Source: Helicobacter macacae MIT 99-5501
GTDB lineage: Bacteria > Campylobacterota > Campylobacteria > Campylobacterales > Helicobacteraceae
Assembly (NCBI RefSeq): GCF_000507845.1
Contig: NZ_KI669454.1
Location: 1,618,604-1,682,603 of the forward strand
DNA: 64,000 nucleotides
Direction: 5' to 3'
Shown: in pieces, positions 46,457-59,763 of the stretch
Position numbering within the stretch: the stretch's first letter is position 1
Layout of the letters: every line of letters starts with the position of its first letter
The notes under the pieces: model-generated
The model's input: only the letters and a program-made list of their open reading frames with translations
What the model was told of the DNA's origin: nothing
Databases searched by the model: none
Made by a program: the position numbers and the translations under genes

Positions 46457-46554
46457 AATCCACGCTAATGATAAAAATACAGCACACAAATCTTTTTGTC
46501 AAAATCCATACTTTTAAAAATCTACACTCTTTGCCAACGCCAAATTTTATAACG

Positions 46555-49500
46555 CTAAAATTTATACCCCACTTGCACCCAAAACTGCCTCCCCACCTCA
46601 TAAGCAAGCGTAGGAGAAAAGCTATTTCCCGTGTAGTTTGTAGTGGCAATAGTAGGGATTTGACTATCAAGCACATTATAAATATCTACATTCATATACA
46701 AGGTATGTGATTTATATATGCTAAATTCCGCACTTATGCGCATATCCCAAGTAAATGCTGCTTTTATCGGCACTTTGCCGTATTGGTCATAGTCTGAATA
46801 GTTTGGGTTATATTGATTAGAAGCTACTCCGTTATTGCTTGGCTTCCCCCCTGCCCTAGCGATAAGCGCATCTGCATCATATTTGGAGCGAAATCTAAAA
46901 AAATTATTCCATATCCATTTTGTTTTGGCTATATAAAAAATATGCGTGGTATTTAGCCTAAAGGTATATGGGCGCAAAAAATTTGTAGCCCTCCTTTGAC
47001 TTTGGTGGATAAGCTCTCCGTGCCACAATATAATCCTGTCCTCTAGCTCGCTTGTGCTAGCACTACTTGTATAGTCTTGGTAATTGCGCACCACATTAGT
47101 CCAATCAAAACCAAACATAAAATAATGCGCCACTCCATAAGTATGCAAAGGACGAGCATTTTCGATAAGTAGTGTAACGACATTTGTATAGGATTTTCCC
47201 TCATTTGTATAGACATAATATGTGCCAGCATAGCCCTCTATCGGAGGTAATTTTGCATAGTCGCTTCGTATCTGTCGCACTTCATCTTTGCCCTCTCGGT
47301 AGATATACTTCACGCTTAGATTCCACGATTTTATTCCTTGTGCTAGCCCTATGCTTAGCTCATCAGCATAAGGAGTTTTGATTTTTTGGAATCTAGTAGA
47401 ATTTGCCATAGTGCTTATACAGTTCGTATCATACTCATAATATTGTATCTTTTGCGTGCCTGTGAGCGGGTCTATATAAGGTTTGTCCACCCTTGTGCGT
47501 GGAGCGCACTTTTTCCCACTTGCTAGGATACTCTCCCACGACTTATCAGGGCTATCTCTATAAATATCAGTCCTTAGAGTGTTGATTCCATCTTTTAGCC
47601 AATACGCATAGAGATTTGACGCATAGTAGCGATTTACCCCAGCAGTGATTTGTGTGGGATAAGTGCGTCCTTTTTGGGTTTGATTCCACGGGGCTTGGTA
47701 GTTTAGCACAAGTCGTGGCGCAGGATTTGCCCTTTGCATATAAGTATCAAAATCTAGCCTAGCACCAAGCCTTACATTTAGTTCGCCTAGCTTGGATAGC
47801 GGGATAGCAATATCATCTTGGAGGAAAAGTGCAAATGTGCCGTTATTTAGCTTGATAGGTTTTGCATTCTCAAAGCGCGTGATTTGGTTGAAGTATTGCC
47901 CATTTTTCCATACAAGCATATTTTTGCCATTGAAAGATTCTAGCTCAAAATCAGCCGTATTTGCATTGCCTGCTCCTAAGCCCTGCAAAGAAGCTGCATA
48001 AGATTCAAACCCCCTTGTATCATAAGCTTTTGCTACATCGCACCACTGCCCGTTTAAATCAGATTTTAGGCAGGCTTGTTTTTGTGCCGCAGTCATAAAA
48101 GTAGCCGTTTTTACCGCAGAATCATAGTGCTTAGAAAAGCTAAAATCAACATAACTGTAGCCTATCTCTGCACCTAATGAAAAGCTATGCTTACTAAAGC
48201 CAATACTAAAGGGGATAAAATCTTGGATAAGTTTATTGCTAAGTGTATGCTGTGTGGATTCACTTGGCGCATAGCCCCCGCTCCTTACCCAAGTCGCCCA
48301 ATTACTCCACGCTTTGGAATCACTCGCCTGCCAATACTTAGTCGCGCCAAAGTTCGTATCTGTGGAGTTTTTCAAAAACTGATAGCCTAGTGTGTAAGTG
48401 AGTGAGCCTAGATGATTTTCCCACGAGGTTTTTAATGCCACATTATGCCCACCAGAATCAAAGCTATAAAAATCCTTAACCGTGCCTACGATGAAGCGAT
48501 AATCATATTGTGGTGCATAAGTGTAGCTAAACTCCAAGCGCACTCTCTCACTTGGGTCATAATAGGCTTTGATGAAGTAGTTATAGATTTCGCGTTTTTG
48601 ATTTTGCTTAGCAGTGCTTGAGTCTTTTGGGTCGATAGGAGTAGCTTGAGAGTTGCCACTTGAGCTAGCATAGCTATCATCACTCCTGCGCAATGGTATG
48701 TAGCTAAGTGTCGAACTAAACGAGCTGATAATCCCAAATCTATCGTTAAACTTAGATTCTATGTTTGCGCGAATAATATGCTTTGTGAAATTTGGTTGGT
48801 TACTATCGCTATATGAGTTAAGAAATGCTGATATATCGCTTGTCTCGTAAAGATGATAGCGTGTCATAGATATGGATTTTGGGTTTGCACTGCCTTGCGT
48901 GAATTGATAGCTGATATTTCCACCAAATTTTTTCTTAGGACGCTGTGTATTTGCTTGCACCACTCCTCCACTAAACCCTCCATACTCTGCACCGACATTG
49001 CTATCTAGCACAGTTATAGATTCTAGCAGGCTTGTATCTATGGCTAAGCCTTGACTTCTGCCCGGTGCTTGCCCTTGCCAATCCCCCGTGCCCGCAGGGT
49101 CAAGGTTGTTATTCATTCCCACACCGTCAAGCAAAAAGCTATTTTGATAATGCAATCCGCCGCTTATGCTAATTCTTGCAGGGTCGATTTCTCCCGGTGT
49201 GGTGGAGCGATTTTGTGCGTTATCAAACTGCACATTTGGCAGAATTCTAAGGATTGAGCCTATATCGCCATTTCCACTTGGGCTAGATTCTAGTGTTTGC
49301 GCGCTTATTTTGCCTGAACTGCTTTGATATTTTCTTATTTGTGAAGTGTCTATATCACTTGTGCCTGTTGCTACGATTTTGCCCAAATCCTTTGCTTGCA
49401 ATTCTTGCTCTAAATGTTTTGCTTGCTCTTTTGTTTGGCTATCATTCTCTTGGTTATTTGGGACACTTGTTTGGCTTTGGGTTGGGGGGCTTTGAGCTGA

Positions 49501-49557
49501 AAGCAAATAGTGCAACAAGCACAAAGCTATCAGCAAATTTCTAAAAATACTTGACAT
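46555..49557 (-). CDS. TonB-dependent outer membrane receptor
   Basis: 1000 residues. Signal peptide 1-21; a pre-plug segment LQAKDLGKIVATG (like that of the receptor at 3447); plug with ISISGGLHYQNSFLLDGVGM and VGAEYGGFSGGVVQANTQRP; a large barrel ending in the aromatic VQVGYKF. The N-terminal mature region is Gln/Ser/Lys-rich. Ligand unknown. No contingency tract seen. AAGGGA site. Convergent with folE. Confidence 0.85.
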   Translation of the reverse strand: MSSIFRNLLIALCLLHYLLSAQSPPTQSQTSVPNNQENDSQTKEQAKHLEQELQAKDLGKIVATGTSDIDTSQIRKYQSSSGKISAQTLESSPSGNGDIGSILRILPNVQFDNAQNRSTTPGEIDPARISISGGLHYQNSFLLDGVGMNNNLDPAGTGDWQGQAPGRSQGLAIDTSLLESITVLDSNVGAEYGGFSGGVVQANTQRPKKKFGGNISYQFTQGSANPKSISMTRYHLYETSDISAFLNSYSDSNQPNFTKHIIRANIESKFNDRFGIISSFSSTLSYIPLRRSDDSYASSSGNSQATPIDPKDSSTAKQNQKREIYNYFIKAYYDPSERVRLEFSYTYAPQYDYRFIVGTVKDFYSFDSGGHNVALKTSWENHLGSLTYTLGYQFLKNSTDTNFGATKYWQASDSKAWSNWATWVRSGGYAPSESTQHTLSNKLIQDFIPFSIGFSKHSFSLGAEIGYSYVDFSFSKHYDSAVKTATFMTAAQKQACLKSDLNGQWCDVAKAYDTRGFESYAASLQGLGAGNANTADFELESFNGKNMLVWKNGQYFNQITRFENAKPIKLNNGTFALFLQDDIAIPLSKLGELNVRLGARLDFDTYMQRANPAPRLVLNYQAPWNQTQKGRTYPTQITAGVNRYYASNLYAYWLKDGINTLRTDIYRDSPDKSWESILASGKKCAPRTRVDKPYIDPLTGTQKIQYYEYDTNCISTMANSTRFQKIKTPYADELSIGLAQGIKSWNLSVKYIYREGKDEVRQIRSDYAKLPPIEGYAGTYYVYTNEGKSYTNVVTLLIENARPLHTYGVAHYFMFGFDWTNVVRNYQDYTSSASTSELEDRIILWHGELIHQSQRRATNFLRPYTFRLNTTHIFYIAKTKWIWNNFFRFRSKYDADALIARAGGKPSNNGVASNQYNPNYSDYDQYGKVPIKAAFTWDMRISAEFSIYKSHTLYMNVDIYNVLDSQIPTIATTNYTGNSFSPTLAYEVGRQFWVQVGYKF

Positions 49558-49662
49558 AAAATCCCTTGTATTTTAAATTTGGACTATGATAAAACTCGAT
49601 AATAAAATGCTTTATCACTTTATATCAAAATTTATCAAAAAGTGCACATAAAATCTATCAAA

Positions 49663-50616
49663 CTATTTTTGACTCACAAAAAGCCCAAGCAAAGTGAGAA
49701 TCCCGCCGATGATGAGATAAGGCGTGAGTGGCTCTCCTAGCGTAATCGTAGCGATAAACACGCCCACCACAGGAATCGCATAAATATACGCGCTTGCTTT
49801 AAGCGTGCCAAGTCGTTTGAGGCAGGCATTCCAGCTTAGGTAGCAAAGCGCGGAAGCCACCAGCCCCAAAAAGAGCAGGTTTGCAAGATTGCTAGGCTTA
49901 AGATAGCGCGAAGATTCTGAAATCGCACTTAAGTTCGCGCTAAGATTTTCCCCGTCCAAAATACCGCCCAAAAACCCGCTTTGATACAGCGCGAAAGGAA
50001 GCGTGAAAATCAGTCCATAAAAAAAGATTCTGCGCGTCATTGCGATAGGATTGCTCCCACGATACGCGCTAAAAAGTCGCTCCAAGATAATGGTATAAAC
50101 CGACCACACAAGCCCAGCAAGGATACACAGCATATCCCCAAGCGGCGAGATTTGCACGCTAAAGTTGCCATTAAACACCACAAGCACGATACCCACAAAC
50201 ACAATCACAAAGCCAAGCACAAAAAATCGCCCAAACCTCTTGCCAAAAAAGAGCCTTAGCAAAAGCGCGGTTGTGATTGGGTTTATAGCCACTAGAAGTG
50301 AGGCGTTTGAGGCATTAGTAAGGGTAAGTGCGATATTTTCTAGCAAAAAATACAAACAGCTCCCACTAAGCCCCGCACCGATGAAAAGCAGCTCCTTTTT
50401 ACCACGCTCAAAGGCAATGCTTTTGTGGCACAAAAGGGCTAAAAAAATATACGCCAAAGCAAAGCGGATAAAGAGAATCTCCGCAGGGGCAAAATCCTCT
50501 AGCAGTGCCTTTGTCGCGCTAAAAGTGCTCCCCCACACCACAATGGTAAAAATCGCCAAAAAGTGCCCAATAAAACTATGCCAACTCTGCCCCAAAAATA
50601 CACCGCGCAAATCCAC
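49663..50616 (-). CDS. EamA/DMT-family transporter
   Basis: 317 residues with ten hydrophobic helices in two EamA repeats. First repeat FTIVVWGSTFSATKALLEDF and ALTLTNASNASLLVAINPI; second GLVWSVYTIILERL and ASAYIYAIPVVGVFIATITLGE. Inner membrane exporter or importer of metabolites; substrate unknown. Start: GTG 50616 lies only 2 nt after AAGGGG, so TTG 50610 may be the real initiator. Confidence 0.85.
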   Translation of the reverse strand: MDLRGVFLGQSWHSFIGHFLAIFTIVVWGSTFSATKALLEDFAPAEILFIRFALAYIFLALLCHKSIAFERGKKELLFIGAGLSGSCLYFLLENIALTLTNASNASLLVAINPITTALLLRLFFGKRFGRFFVLGFVIVFVGIVLVVFNGNFSVQISPLGDMLCILAGLVWSVYTIILERLFSAYRGSNPIAMTRRIFFYGLIFTLPFALYQSGFLGGILDGENLSANLSAISESSRYLKPSNLANLLFLGLVASALCYLSWNACLKRLGTLKASAYIYAIPVVGVFIATITLGEPLTPYLIIGGILTLLGLFVSQK

Positions 50617-50648
50617 TACCCCTTAAAAATAAATAAAAACCACACAAC

Positions 50649-50654
50649 ATTATA
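50649..50654 (-). promoter_or_regulatory. -10 box of the EamA gene
   Basis: TATAAT on the minus strand about 33 nt before the start. Confidence 0.5.
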
Positions 50655-50836
50655 AAATCTAAAAGTTTATACAAAAGGATTTTTTATATAGATTTAGCAA
50701 ATGAACTGCGCTTGGCAAAATTTTAGACAAATAAAAAACCGCTAAAAAATGCAAAATCATTTACAAGGCGTGATGAATATAAAAAGGCATAGATTTTACC
50801 ACGCATAAATTTTATGCAAATTTTGCGCTAAAATCC

Positions 50837-52828
50837 CTAGAATTTTTTCTTACTCACATCTTCTAGGATTTCATCGGCTATGCCATTTACGCGTTTGGCG
50901 ACTTCGTTTGTGGCATTTACCACCTCGACATTTTCTTGTGTGGTGCTCTCTAGTTGCGCGATTGCCTCATTTATCTGGCTTAAGCCACTTGTTTGCTCGT
51001 TGATAGATTCGCTCATCTCATTGACAGATTGCACGAGGATATTGACATTTGCTTCGATTTCGCCGAGTGAATGCCCCGTGCGCTCGGCTAGCTTCCTCAC
51101 TTCATCTGCCACTACGGCAAATCCCCTGCCGTGCTCGCCCGCACGCGCGGCTTCAATCGCAGCATTGAGCGCGAGCAAGTTTGTTTGGTCGGCTATGTCG
51201 CGTATCACGCCCACGATGTTTTTTATGTCTTCGGCTTGGTGTGTGCATTCATCGGTTTTTTCGCTCACTATGTGCATAGAGGAGCTTATCTGCTCTACTG
51301 CAGTAGCGGACTCCTCAAGCGAGGTGGCTTGCTTTTGAGAACGCTCTGTGAGGGCTTGCATAGAAGTTTCTAGCTCGCTAGATTTCGCCCCTAGCTCTTT
51401 GGCAAAGCCCGCAGAGTGCTTTAGCATTTGGGTAATAGAATCTCCTAGCGCGTTTATGTCTTTTTCGATTCCTTGCGGATTTTGTATGCGCGAACTAAAG
51501 TCGTTTTTGCGATAGGCTTCAAAGGCTTGTGTGGCGTTTGAGAGCTTATGCCCTACGAGGTTAAATAGCGTTTGACTCATCTCATTTAGCCTATCTTTGA
51601 GAGAATTTGTCTGCGGATTTGGGCTACTTAGCGTGATAGTCTTGCCAAATTTCCCTTGCTTTGCCTCATCTACCACAGCACTCACCTCTTTTATAATCGC
51701 AGAATCTTGCTCTATCATCTCTTGGGTGTGTGTGATATTTTTGTCAATCTCGCTGCTCATTTTCCCAAATTCATCTTGACTTGTGAGATTGAGCGGTTTG
51801 GGGGCTTGCTTTGTCTCATAGTTCAAAAACGCAAAGAACTTGTGCAAGCTCTCTTGTATCGCGCCTAGCGGCTTAAAGAAATATTTAATCGCAAAAAATA
51901 GCCCTACCCCGCCAAGAATGAGTAGCACCAAAGCAAGCGCGCTAGAAGCGATGAAATTCTCATTTATCGCCTTTGTCAAGTCCGCTTCGTTTGCTTCAGC
52001 AGCGATTATCCAGCCAAAAGGCATTTGCTCATAAAACACGATTTTATCCACACCCAAAAACTTCATTTTAAACTCGCCCACAGGCTTTTGACTTGCCTTG
52101 CTTACGACTTGTGCGCCTAGTGCTTTGAGTTTGTCTTTGCCGATTGTTTCTAAATCCGCGTGAGAAAACACCTCGCCTTCAGAATCTATAAGCAAAATCC
52201 GCAGGCTTGGCAACTCTTTGCGATAGAAGTTTTTGAACCTATCTTGGAATCCGCCCACCGAAATATCCACCGCTATCACGCCCTCAAACTTGCCATTGCG
52301 AAAAAACGGCATAGCCGCAGTGGCTGAAATAGTCGCCTCCATTCCAGCGACTTTGCTTTCATAAGGCGCGGTTACGAAAAATTTTTGCGTATTTTTAGCA
52401 GCTTGATACCAGCCTCGCGTGCGGAAGTCAAATGTGCCATCATCGGGCATAGAGGATAGGCGATTTATATCGCTTTTTGGCATACCTGAAATCATTCTGC
52501 CATCGCCTTGCTCATATACGATGAACGCGGCGTCATATTGGACAAATTTAGCGAGATTTGCCAGAATCTTTCTTTGGGCAACAATGTCGTTTCTATCGAC
52601 ATTTGCAAGAAGCGCGGAAAGCTCGCGCAAATGCTGCTCCGCCTCGATTCCCATCGTTATGTTTATGGTAGTGAAAGATGAGTGAAGCATAAGCTGCTGC
52701 AAGCCGTTAAAAATATCGGTGGTGGATTTTGAAGTGCGCGTGTAATTTACCACGCTGACAATCCCAATCATAATGACAAATATGCCAATAGCGAGCGTAA
52801 GAATCTTGGAAGCGACGGTTTTGAACAT
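50837..52828 (-). CDS. Methyl-accepting chemotaxis protein with dCache sensor
   Basis: 663 residues. TM1 about 8-28; periplasmic dCache-type domain about 35-290 ([34 protein letters not shown] with the YxxxK/R ligand pattern, EGVIAVDIS); TM2 about 293-313; HAMP-like linker; signalling tip [20 protein letters not shown] and [12 protein letters not shown]. Controls flagellar behaviour through CheA/CheW. Ligand unknown; dCache receptors of this layout bind amino or carboxylic acids. Strong AAGGAGAG site. Its promoter holds a T15 tract. Confidence 0.9.
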   Translation of the reverse strand: MFKTVASKILTLAIGIFVIMIGIVSVVNYTRTSKSTTDIFNGLQQLMLHSSFTTINITMGIEAEQHLRELSALLANVDRNDIVAQRKILANLAKFVQYDAAFIVYEQGDGRMISGMPKSDINRLSSMPDDGTFDFRTRGWYQAAKNTQKFFVTAPYESKVAGMEATISATAAMPFFRNGKFEGVIAVDISVGGFQDRFKNFYRKELPSLRILLIDSEGEVFSHADLETIGKDKLKALGAQVVSKASQKPVGEFKMKFLGVDKIVFYEQMPFGWIIAAEANEADLTKAINENFIASSALALVLLILGGVGLFFAIKYFFKPLGAIQESLHKFFAFLNYETKQAPKPLNLTSQDEFGKMSSEIDKNITHTQEMIEQDSAIIKEVSAVVDEAKQGKFGKTITLSSPNPQTNSLKDRLNEMSQTLFNLVGHKLSNATQAFEAYRKNDFSSRIQNPQGIEKDINALGDSITQMLKHSAGFAKELGAKSSELETSMQALTERSQKQATSLEESATAVEQISSSMHIVSEKTDECTHQAEDIKNIVGVIRDIADQTNLLALNAAIEAARAGEHGRGFAVVADEVRKLAERTGHSLGEIEANVNILVQSVNEMSESINEQTSGLSQINEAIAQLESTTQENVEVVNATNEVAKRVNGIADEILEDVSKKKF

Positions 52829-52871
52829 TTTTTACTCTCCTTGTTGTTTTTTTTAACTTTTGTTAAAAATC

Positions 52872-52894
52872 ATTATAACAAAAAAAAAAAAAAA
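52872..52894 (-). promoter_or_regulatory. Promoter of the chemoreceptor gene with T15 tract
   Basis: On the minus strand T15 (52894-52880) is followed by two bases and then TATAAT (52877-52872), about 45 nt before the ATG. The homopolymer therefore lies where the -35/-10 spacer sits and could change promoter strength by slippage. Confidence 0.6.
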
Positions 52895-53078
52895 CGACAA
52901 GAGGTGTATTATTTGTGGGTTTTTGGCAAATTTTAGCGATGAAATATTAAATGTTTTTGCAAGTTTTTGAAGTATGCAAAGTATGCAAAGAAGTGGAGTG
53001 AAAATAAAAAATTGCAAAAAAGTGTCTTTTTGCAATTTTTTATTTTAGGATTCTAAGACTAATATTATGGCAGTAAAA

Positions 53079-53087
53079 TGATACAAT
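53079..53087 (+). promoter_or_regulatory. Extended -10 of the pentapeptide-repeat gene
   Basis: TGATACAAT 40 nt before the ATG at 53128. Confidence 0.5.
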
Positions 53088-53127
53088 AGTGCCTAGATTG
53101 TTTGTCAAAAATTTAGTGAGATAGCAA

Positions 53128-53919
53128 ATGACAGAGCTAGAAATACAAAGAGCAAAAGAAAAAATAGCCCGCGCTCTATGGGGAGATACAATCAGTATTC
53201 AACTGCCTCTAGAAAAAACGCATTATATTACTTCATTTAGCCTTATAAGCTACGACAAAACAACAAATGAATACAGGATTGACAGTAAAAACAATCATAA
53301 TTTAAGCAATATCGACTTTAAGCTAAACATATATGATTTTGACATAGAAACCATAGCCAAATACAATATAAAGTTTGTTAATTGCTCGTTTGAGTGCGAA
53401 GTAAATCTCAATCCAAGCAATAAAAGCAAAAAAGACAAATTGTTTGAATATAAAAATACTCTTGTTTTTGATAATGTTACTTTCAAAAAAAATTTTGATT
53501 GCAGTTTTATCAAAACCAATGGAAAGATTATGTTTGACAAAATCATTTTTAATGAAGCGTCTTTTGAAAATTCTATATTCAGCAAAAAGGCTAATTTTTC
53601 TTACGCAAAATTTGTTGGAAAATCTTGCTTTGCAAATGCAGAATTTGATGAGGAAGCAAACTTTAGCAATGCTAAATTTTGCGATAATGCTGATTTTAGT
53701 GGCGCGATTTTTAGAGCGGATGCGTATTTTCATAGAGCAGTTTTTAAGCAAGATTTACAAATGTGTAGAGTAGCATTTGAACGAGTGGCAAATTTTTATT
53801 TTGCCACCTTTGAAACCGTAGTAAATTTTTCAGCGTGCGTTATCCAAAATCCAAGATTCCTAAACTTTGTCGGTGTTAACACAAAACACAAAACACATAA
53901 CATTAAATCAAATGGCTGA
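53128..53919 (+). CDS. Pentapeptide-repeat protein, N-terminal part of a frameshifted gene
   Basis: 263 codons. An ~90-residue lead is followed by pentapeptide repeats A(D/N)FxxAxF (about 140-240: ANFSYAKF, ANFSNAKF, ADFSGAIF, ANFYFATF), a right-handed beta-helix. The frame leaves the conserved reading at a 7-bp tandem duplication (53878-53891). The last ~12 residues (KTHNIKSNG) are out-of-frame. Removing one 7-bp unit fuses it exactly with the next gene into a 746-residue protein. Function of the family unknown. Confidence 0.75.
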   Translation: MTELEIQRAKEKIARALWGDTISIQLPLEKTHYITSFSLISYDKTTNEYRIDSKNNHNLSNIDFKLNIYDFDIETIAKYNIKFVNCSFECEVNLNPSNKSKKDKLFEYKNTLVFDNVTFKKNFDCSFIKTNGKIMFDKIIFNEASFENSIFSKKANFSYAKFVGKSCFANAEFDEEANFSNAKFCDNADFSGAIFRADAYFHRAVFKQDLQMCRVAFERVANFYFATFETVVNFSACVIQNPRFLNFVGVNTKHKTHNIKSNG

Positions 53920-55375
53920 ATATATAAATAAAAAAGTAGAATATGAAGCTAGAGACAATAAAGAAAAAGATAAGACAAAAATACACTTAAAGATTCAACA
54001 CGCACAAAATTTAAAAGATTCTTTTAGGGCTATTAAAGATACACTTCTTTCACAAAACAATCTTTTAGAAGCGCAAAATTGGCACATACTAGAGCTATAT
54101 GCAAAAGAACTTGAATTAGAGTTTTCCATAGAGCAAGGACAACATAAAAAAGTAGATACAACACAAAAATGCGATGAGGATAACAAACAAGATAGCAAAA
54201 AATATAAAAATAATGAGCTAGATTTTACGCTGTGGATAGACAATGCGATATTAAAACTATATAGACACACAAGCAATCATCACACAAATTTCACAACTAT
54301 ATTAAATTTCACAACCACGATGATAGTATCTTATGGTAGTTTACTATTTTTGATGAGGGTTATATTGCCATATATGATGACTTATGGAGAAACCATATCT
54401 TATAGTGTTACATTGTTTATTGGGTTAATTTTTTTGGCAATCTTTTATTCTTTTAATAAAAACGCATTTAGTAAAAAACTAACTTTGTTACTTATATTGT
54501 TTATGCTTATTTATTTTCTGTTATCAAGCACTTTCTTAATCTATTTTGTGTATACGCTTTGCTTTTTAATGATATATGTAATTGTTTTGGGAATATTTTA
54601 CTCCTTATTTCGCACAAAAAATATTGCTGATTATTTTAGGGCATTTATGTATTTTTTTCTACTATGGATTCTCGTTGCAAAACCACAACTCCTAAATCCA
54701 CTTGTAGGCATATTTTCAGCTGATACATTGAGCGAAAATCGATTAGAAAAAAGGCTTAACAATATGGAAGCAAACGCTATAATAAATCTATCTAAAATTT
54801 CGCAAAAAGAATTTAATTTAAAAAACGATGATAACGCTTCTTTTACAGAATCAAAGTCAGTAAAAGAAATTATATTATCAAACAAAAATGAGCTAAGCAA
54901 TATCATATCATTTTTGTTTGATGATAGAAAAGTGAATAACTTTAAAACCATTTTAGCTACGCTTAAAGATAATCCTAACAACCTATCAAACACAATAAAA
55001 AATATTGATGATAGCAACAGCAATAGCGTAATTTTTTGTGATATGAAAAAGTTACTAAAGTATGATTTTGATAGAGATGATTATGATATACCCTGCAATA
55101 TAAGAAGAGAATTTACCTCCATATCAATGAATCCAAGCCATAAAGAATATCAAATTTTTGAATCACAAGAAAATCAAACTAGATTAAAAAATATTTTGGC
55201 ACTTATAGATTTGAATGACGAACTAAAACTTAAAGAGATAAAAGAAATTATTGATTATGATGAAGCTAGTAATAGCATTATAAAATCTACTAGCATAATT
55301 TATGGCATCATTCTTCTGCTTTGCCTCTTTTCTTTGCAAAAGAGTGCGCGCAAAAATTCTATAATACCTTCTTAA
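53867..55375 (+). CDS. Membrane domain, C-terminal part of the frameshifted pentapeptide-repeat gene
   Basis: Open frame of 502 codons without its own ribosome site (GTG or ATG 53912). Helical, charged lead (DSFRAIKDTLLSQNNLLEAQ, WHILELYAKELELEF), then hydrophobic segments around 150-265 (six to seven helices), a large Asn/Asp/Lys-rich loop and a last TM helix (IIYGIILLLCLFSLQ). In single-frame homologues the pentapeptide part runs straight into the WHxLELYAKE helix, which matches the junction after removing one heptamer. It may be expressed after slippage or by reinitiation in the overlap. Confidence 0.65.
   Translation: MSVLTQNTKHITLNQMAEYINKKVEYEARDNKEKDKTKIHLKIQHAQNLKDSFRAIKDTLLSQNNLLEAQNWHILELYAKELELEFSIEQGQHKKVDTTQKCDEDNKQDSKKYKNNELDFTLWIDNAILKLYRHTSNHHTNFTTILNFTTTMIVSYGSLLFLMRVILPYMMTYGETISYSVTLFIGLIFLAIFYSFNKNAFSKKLTLLLILFMLIYFLLSSTFLIYFVYTLCFLMIYVIVLGIFYSLFRTKNIADYFRAFMYFFLLWILVAKPQLLNPLVGIFSADTLSENRLEKRLNNMEANAIINLSKISQKEFNLKNDDNASFTESKSVKEIILSNKNELSNIISFLFDDRKVNNFKTILATLKDNPNNLSNTIKNIDDSNSNSVIFCDMKKLLKYDFDRDDYDIPCNIRREFTSISMNPSHKEYQIFESQENQTRLKNILALIDLNDELKLKEIKEIIDYDEASNSIIKSTSIIYGIILLLCLFSLQKSARKNSIIPS
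53878..53898. repeat. Heptanucleotide tandem duplication at the frameshift
   Basis: AACACAA twice, then AACACAT. The unit of 7 bp is not a multiple of three. Confidence 0.9.
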
Positions 55376-55511
55376 AGCATTTGATGATATAGTAAAATCT
55401 AAAAATGTGAAACAAAGTAAGTGGAACCTCCAAATAACACAAACTTTCAAGTTAGCTTTGGAGTTATTTTTTTTAGCAATATTAAAAAAGTTTAAAATTA
55501 CATAAGTTATA

Positions 55512-55858
55512 TGGATTTTAAATCCCCACAAATTTTAGAAATTCCTTAATATTCATATAATTTTCTAGATATTTTATAAGTTTGATAAATCATTTTTTAC
55601 TGATTTTCCTAAATAGCTGTCAAAAAATAATCCGAATAAATGTTTTGTAGGATTGCAAGTTCTTATAAATTTTGAAGTTTTTAAGAGTGCTATAAACTTT
55701 GAAAGTTTTCGCAATTTGCATAAACATTTTGTGCTTATGATTTTGCGTTTATTAGTGAGTTTGTGCTTTTGTTTGGTGCGCATGGTGGTATAGATAGCTT
55801 TAGCTCTGTGTTAAATAGTGCATTTTACATACGCTCTACGCAAAGTCATTTAAGTTAA
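55512..55858 (+). pseudogene. Possible decayed coding region, unidentified
   Basis: Plus-strand pieces in changing frames look coding: NNPNKCFVGLQVLINFEV, NFESFRNLHKHFVLMILR, then after a shift AYDFAFISEFVLLFGAHGG and IDSFSSVLNSAFYIRSTQ up to TAA 55856. Several stops interrupt. I do not recognise the family. Confidence 0.3.
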
Positions 55859-56029
55859 TAGCCCTAGAAATCTTAGAGTTGTTTTTTGGAAATTTTAAGG
55901 ATTCTTAAGAAGTTATCTTATGTAAAATCTTAAGGTTTTTTAGAAGCTGTTTTTCTACGCGAGTTCATCTTTTTCACAAGCATTTAGATTGTATAAGCAA
56001 GTTTTTACAATCAAGTTGAAACAATACAA

Positions 56030-56185
56030 TACAAGGCAAGGCAAGATAAAAAGTAAGGTAAAGTAAGATAGAAAGTAAAGTAAAATAAGGAGCAAAAACA
56101 AGATGAGGCAAGATAGAAAGTAAAGCAAGATAAAAAACAATACCAAGATAAGATAAAAACAATAAAAAGCAGATAAAGCAAGATT
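56030..56185. repeat. Purine-rich low-complexity repeats downstream of 5S
   Basis: Degenerate units such as AAGATAGAAAGTAAAG and GGCAAG over ~150 bp, nearly lacking C and T beyond GATA/GTAA. They lie just 3' of the 5S gene. 55859-56029 holds nothing recognised. Confidence 0.6.
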
Positions 56186-56211
56186 TTGTGAGTAGGATAA
56201 ACATTTCCCCA

Positions 56212-56329
56212 ATCCCTGCATCGACCTACATTCCCACACTTGCAAAGTGCAGTATCATCAGCGAAGAGGAGCTTAACTGCTAGGTTCGGAATGGAGCTAG
56301 GTGTGTCCTCCTCTCTATAGACACAAGGA
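56212..56329 (-). rRNA. rrf: 5S ribosomal RNA
   Basis: About 118 nt. Helix I pairs CCTTGTG with TGCAGGG; CCATTCCGAACC and AGTTAAGCTCCTC are the conserved 5S core. Ends are approximate. Last gene of the operon. Confidence 0.93.
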
Positions 56330-56874
56330 AAAGGGAAATAAAGGCAAGCAAACACATTTACCCAAACTTAAGCCTCATAAAATCTAAGATTCTACATATC
56401 AACCTGCACTTAAGAAGTAGTATTTCACTACCCATAAACCTAAGATTTTGTGAGGCTTTTGCTAGGCTTTTACACTGCACAAGGCAGAGTATAGAGCTAT
56501 CTCTTTAGCTATGTTTTTGCCCTTATTTCCATTTTCCTATGGGGATAACAAACATTTGATACGCTAGAATTTTATTGCTTTTATGCCTAAAAGACGCTAA
56601 TCCTTTATGTGTGCTTATATGCACTTATGCGAAATTTGCATAAATAAGATTTACAAAGAAACAAATCACTATAAACCACTTACTACACACAAGCACCCTG
56701 ATGAGTAAAAACAATAAATAACTAAGTATCAACCATTGATAATAGCCCAAAAGTAACTAGATATAAACTAGATTCTAGACTTAAATAAAAACACACCAAC
56801 AATTATACAACCCTTGCTTTACCCAATTTGATACACTCAATAAGGCAGTAATTAGAATACTTAACGCTATATAA
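56330..56874. other. 23S-5S spacer
   Basis: About 545 bp, long for a 23S-5S spacer. No tRNA or gene seen. Confidence 0.7.

Positions 56875-59763
<2,889 letters not shown>

Noticed and set aside
55955..56355. Hydrophobic minus-strand frames near 5S
   Set aside because: They arise from purine-rich repeats read in reverse and partly overlap the 5S gene.
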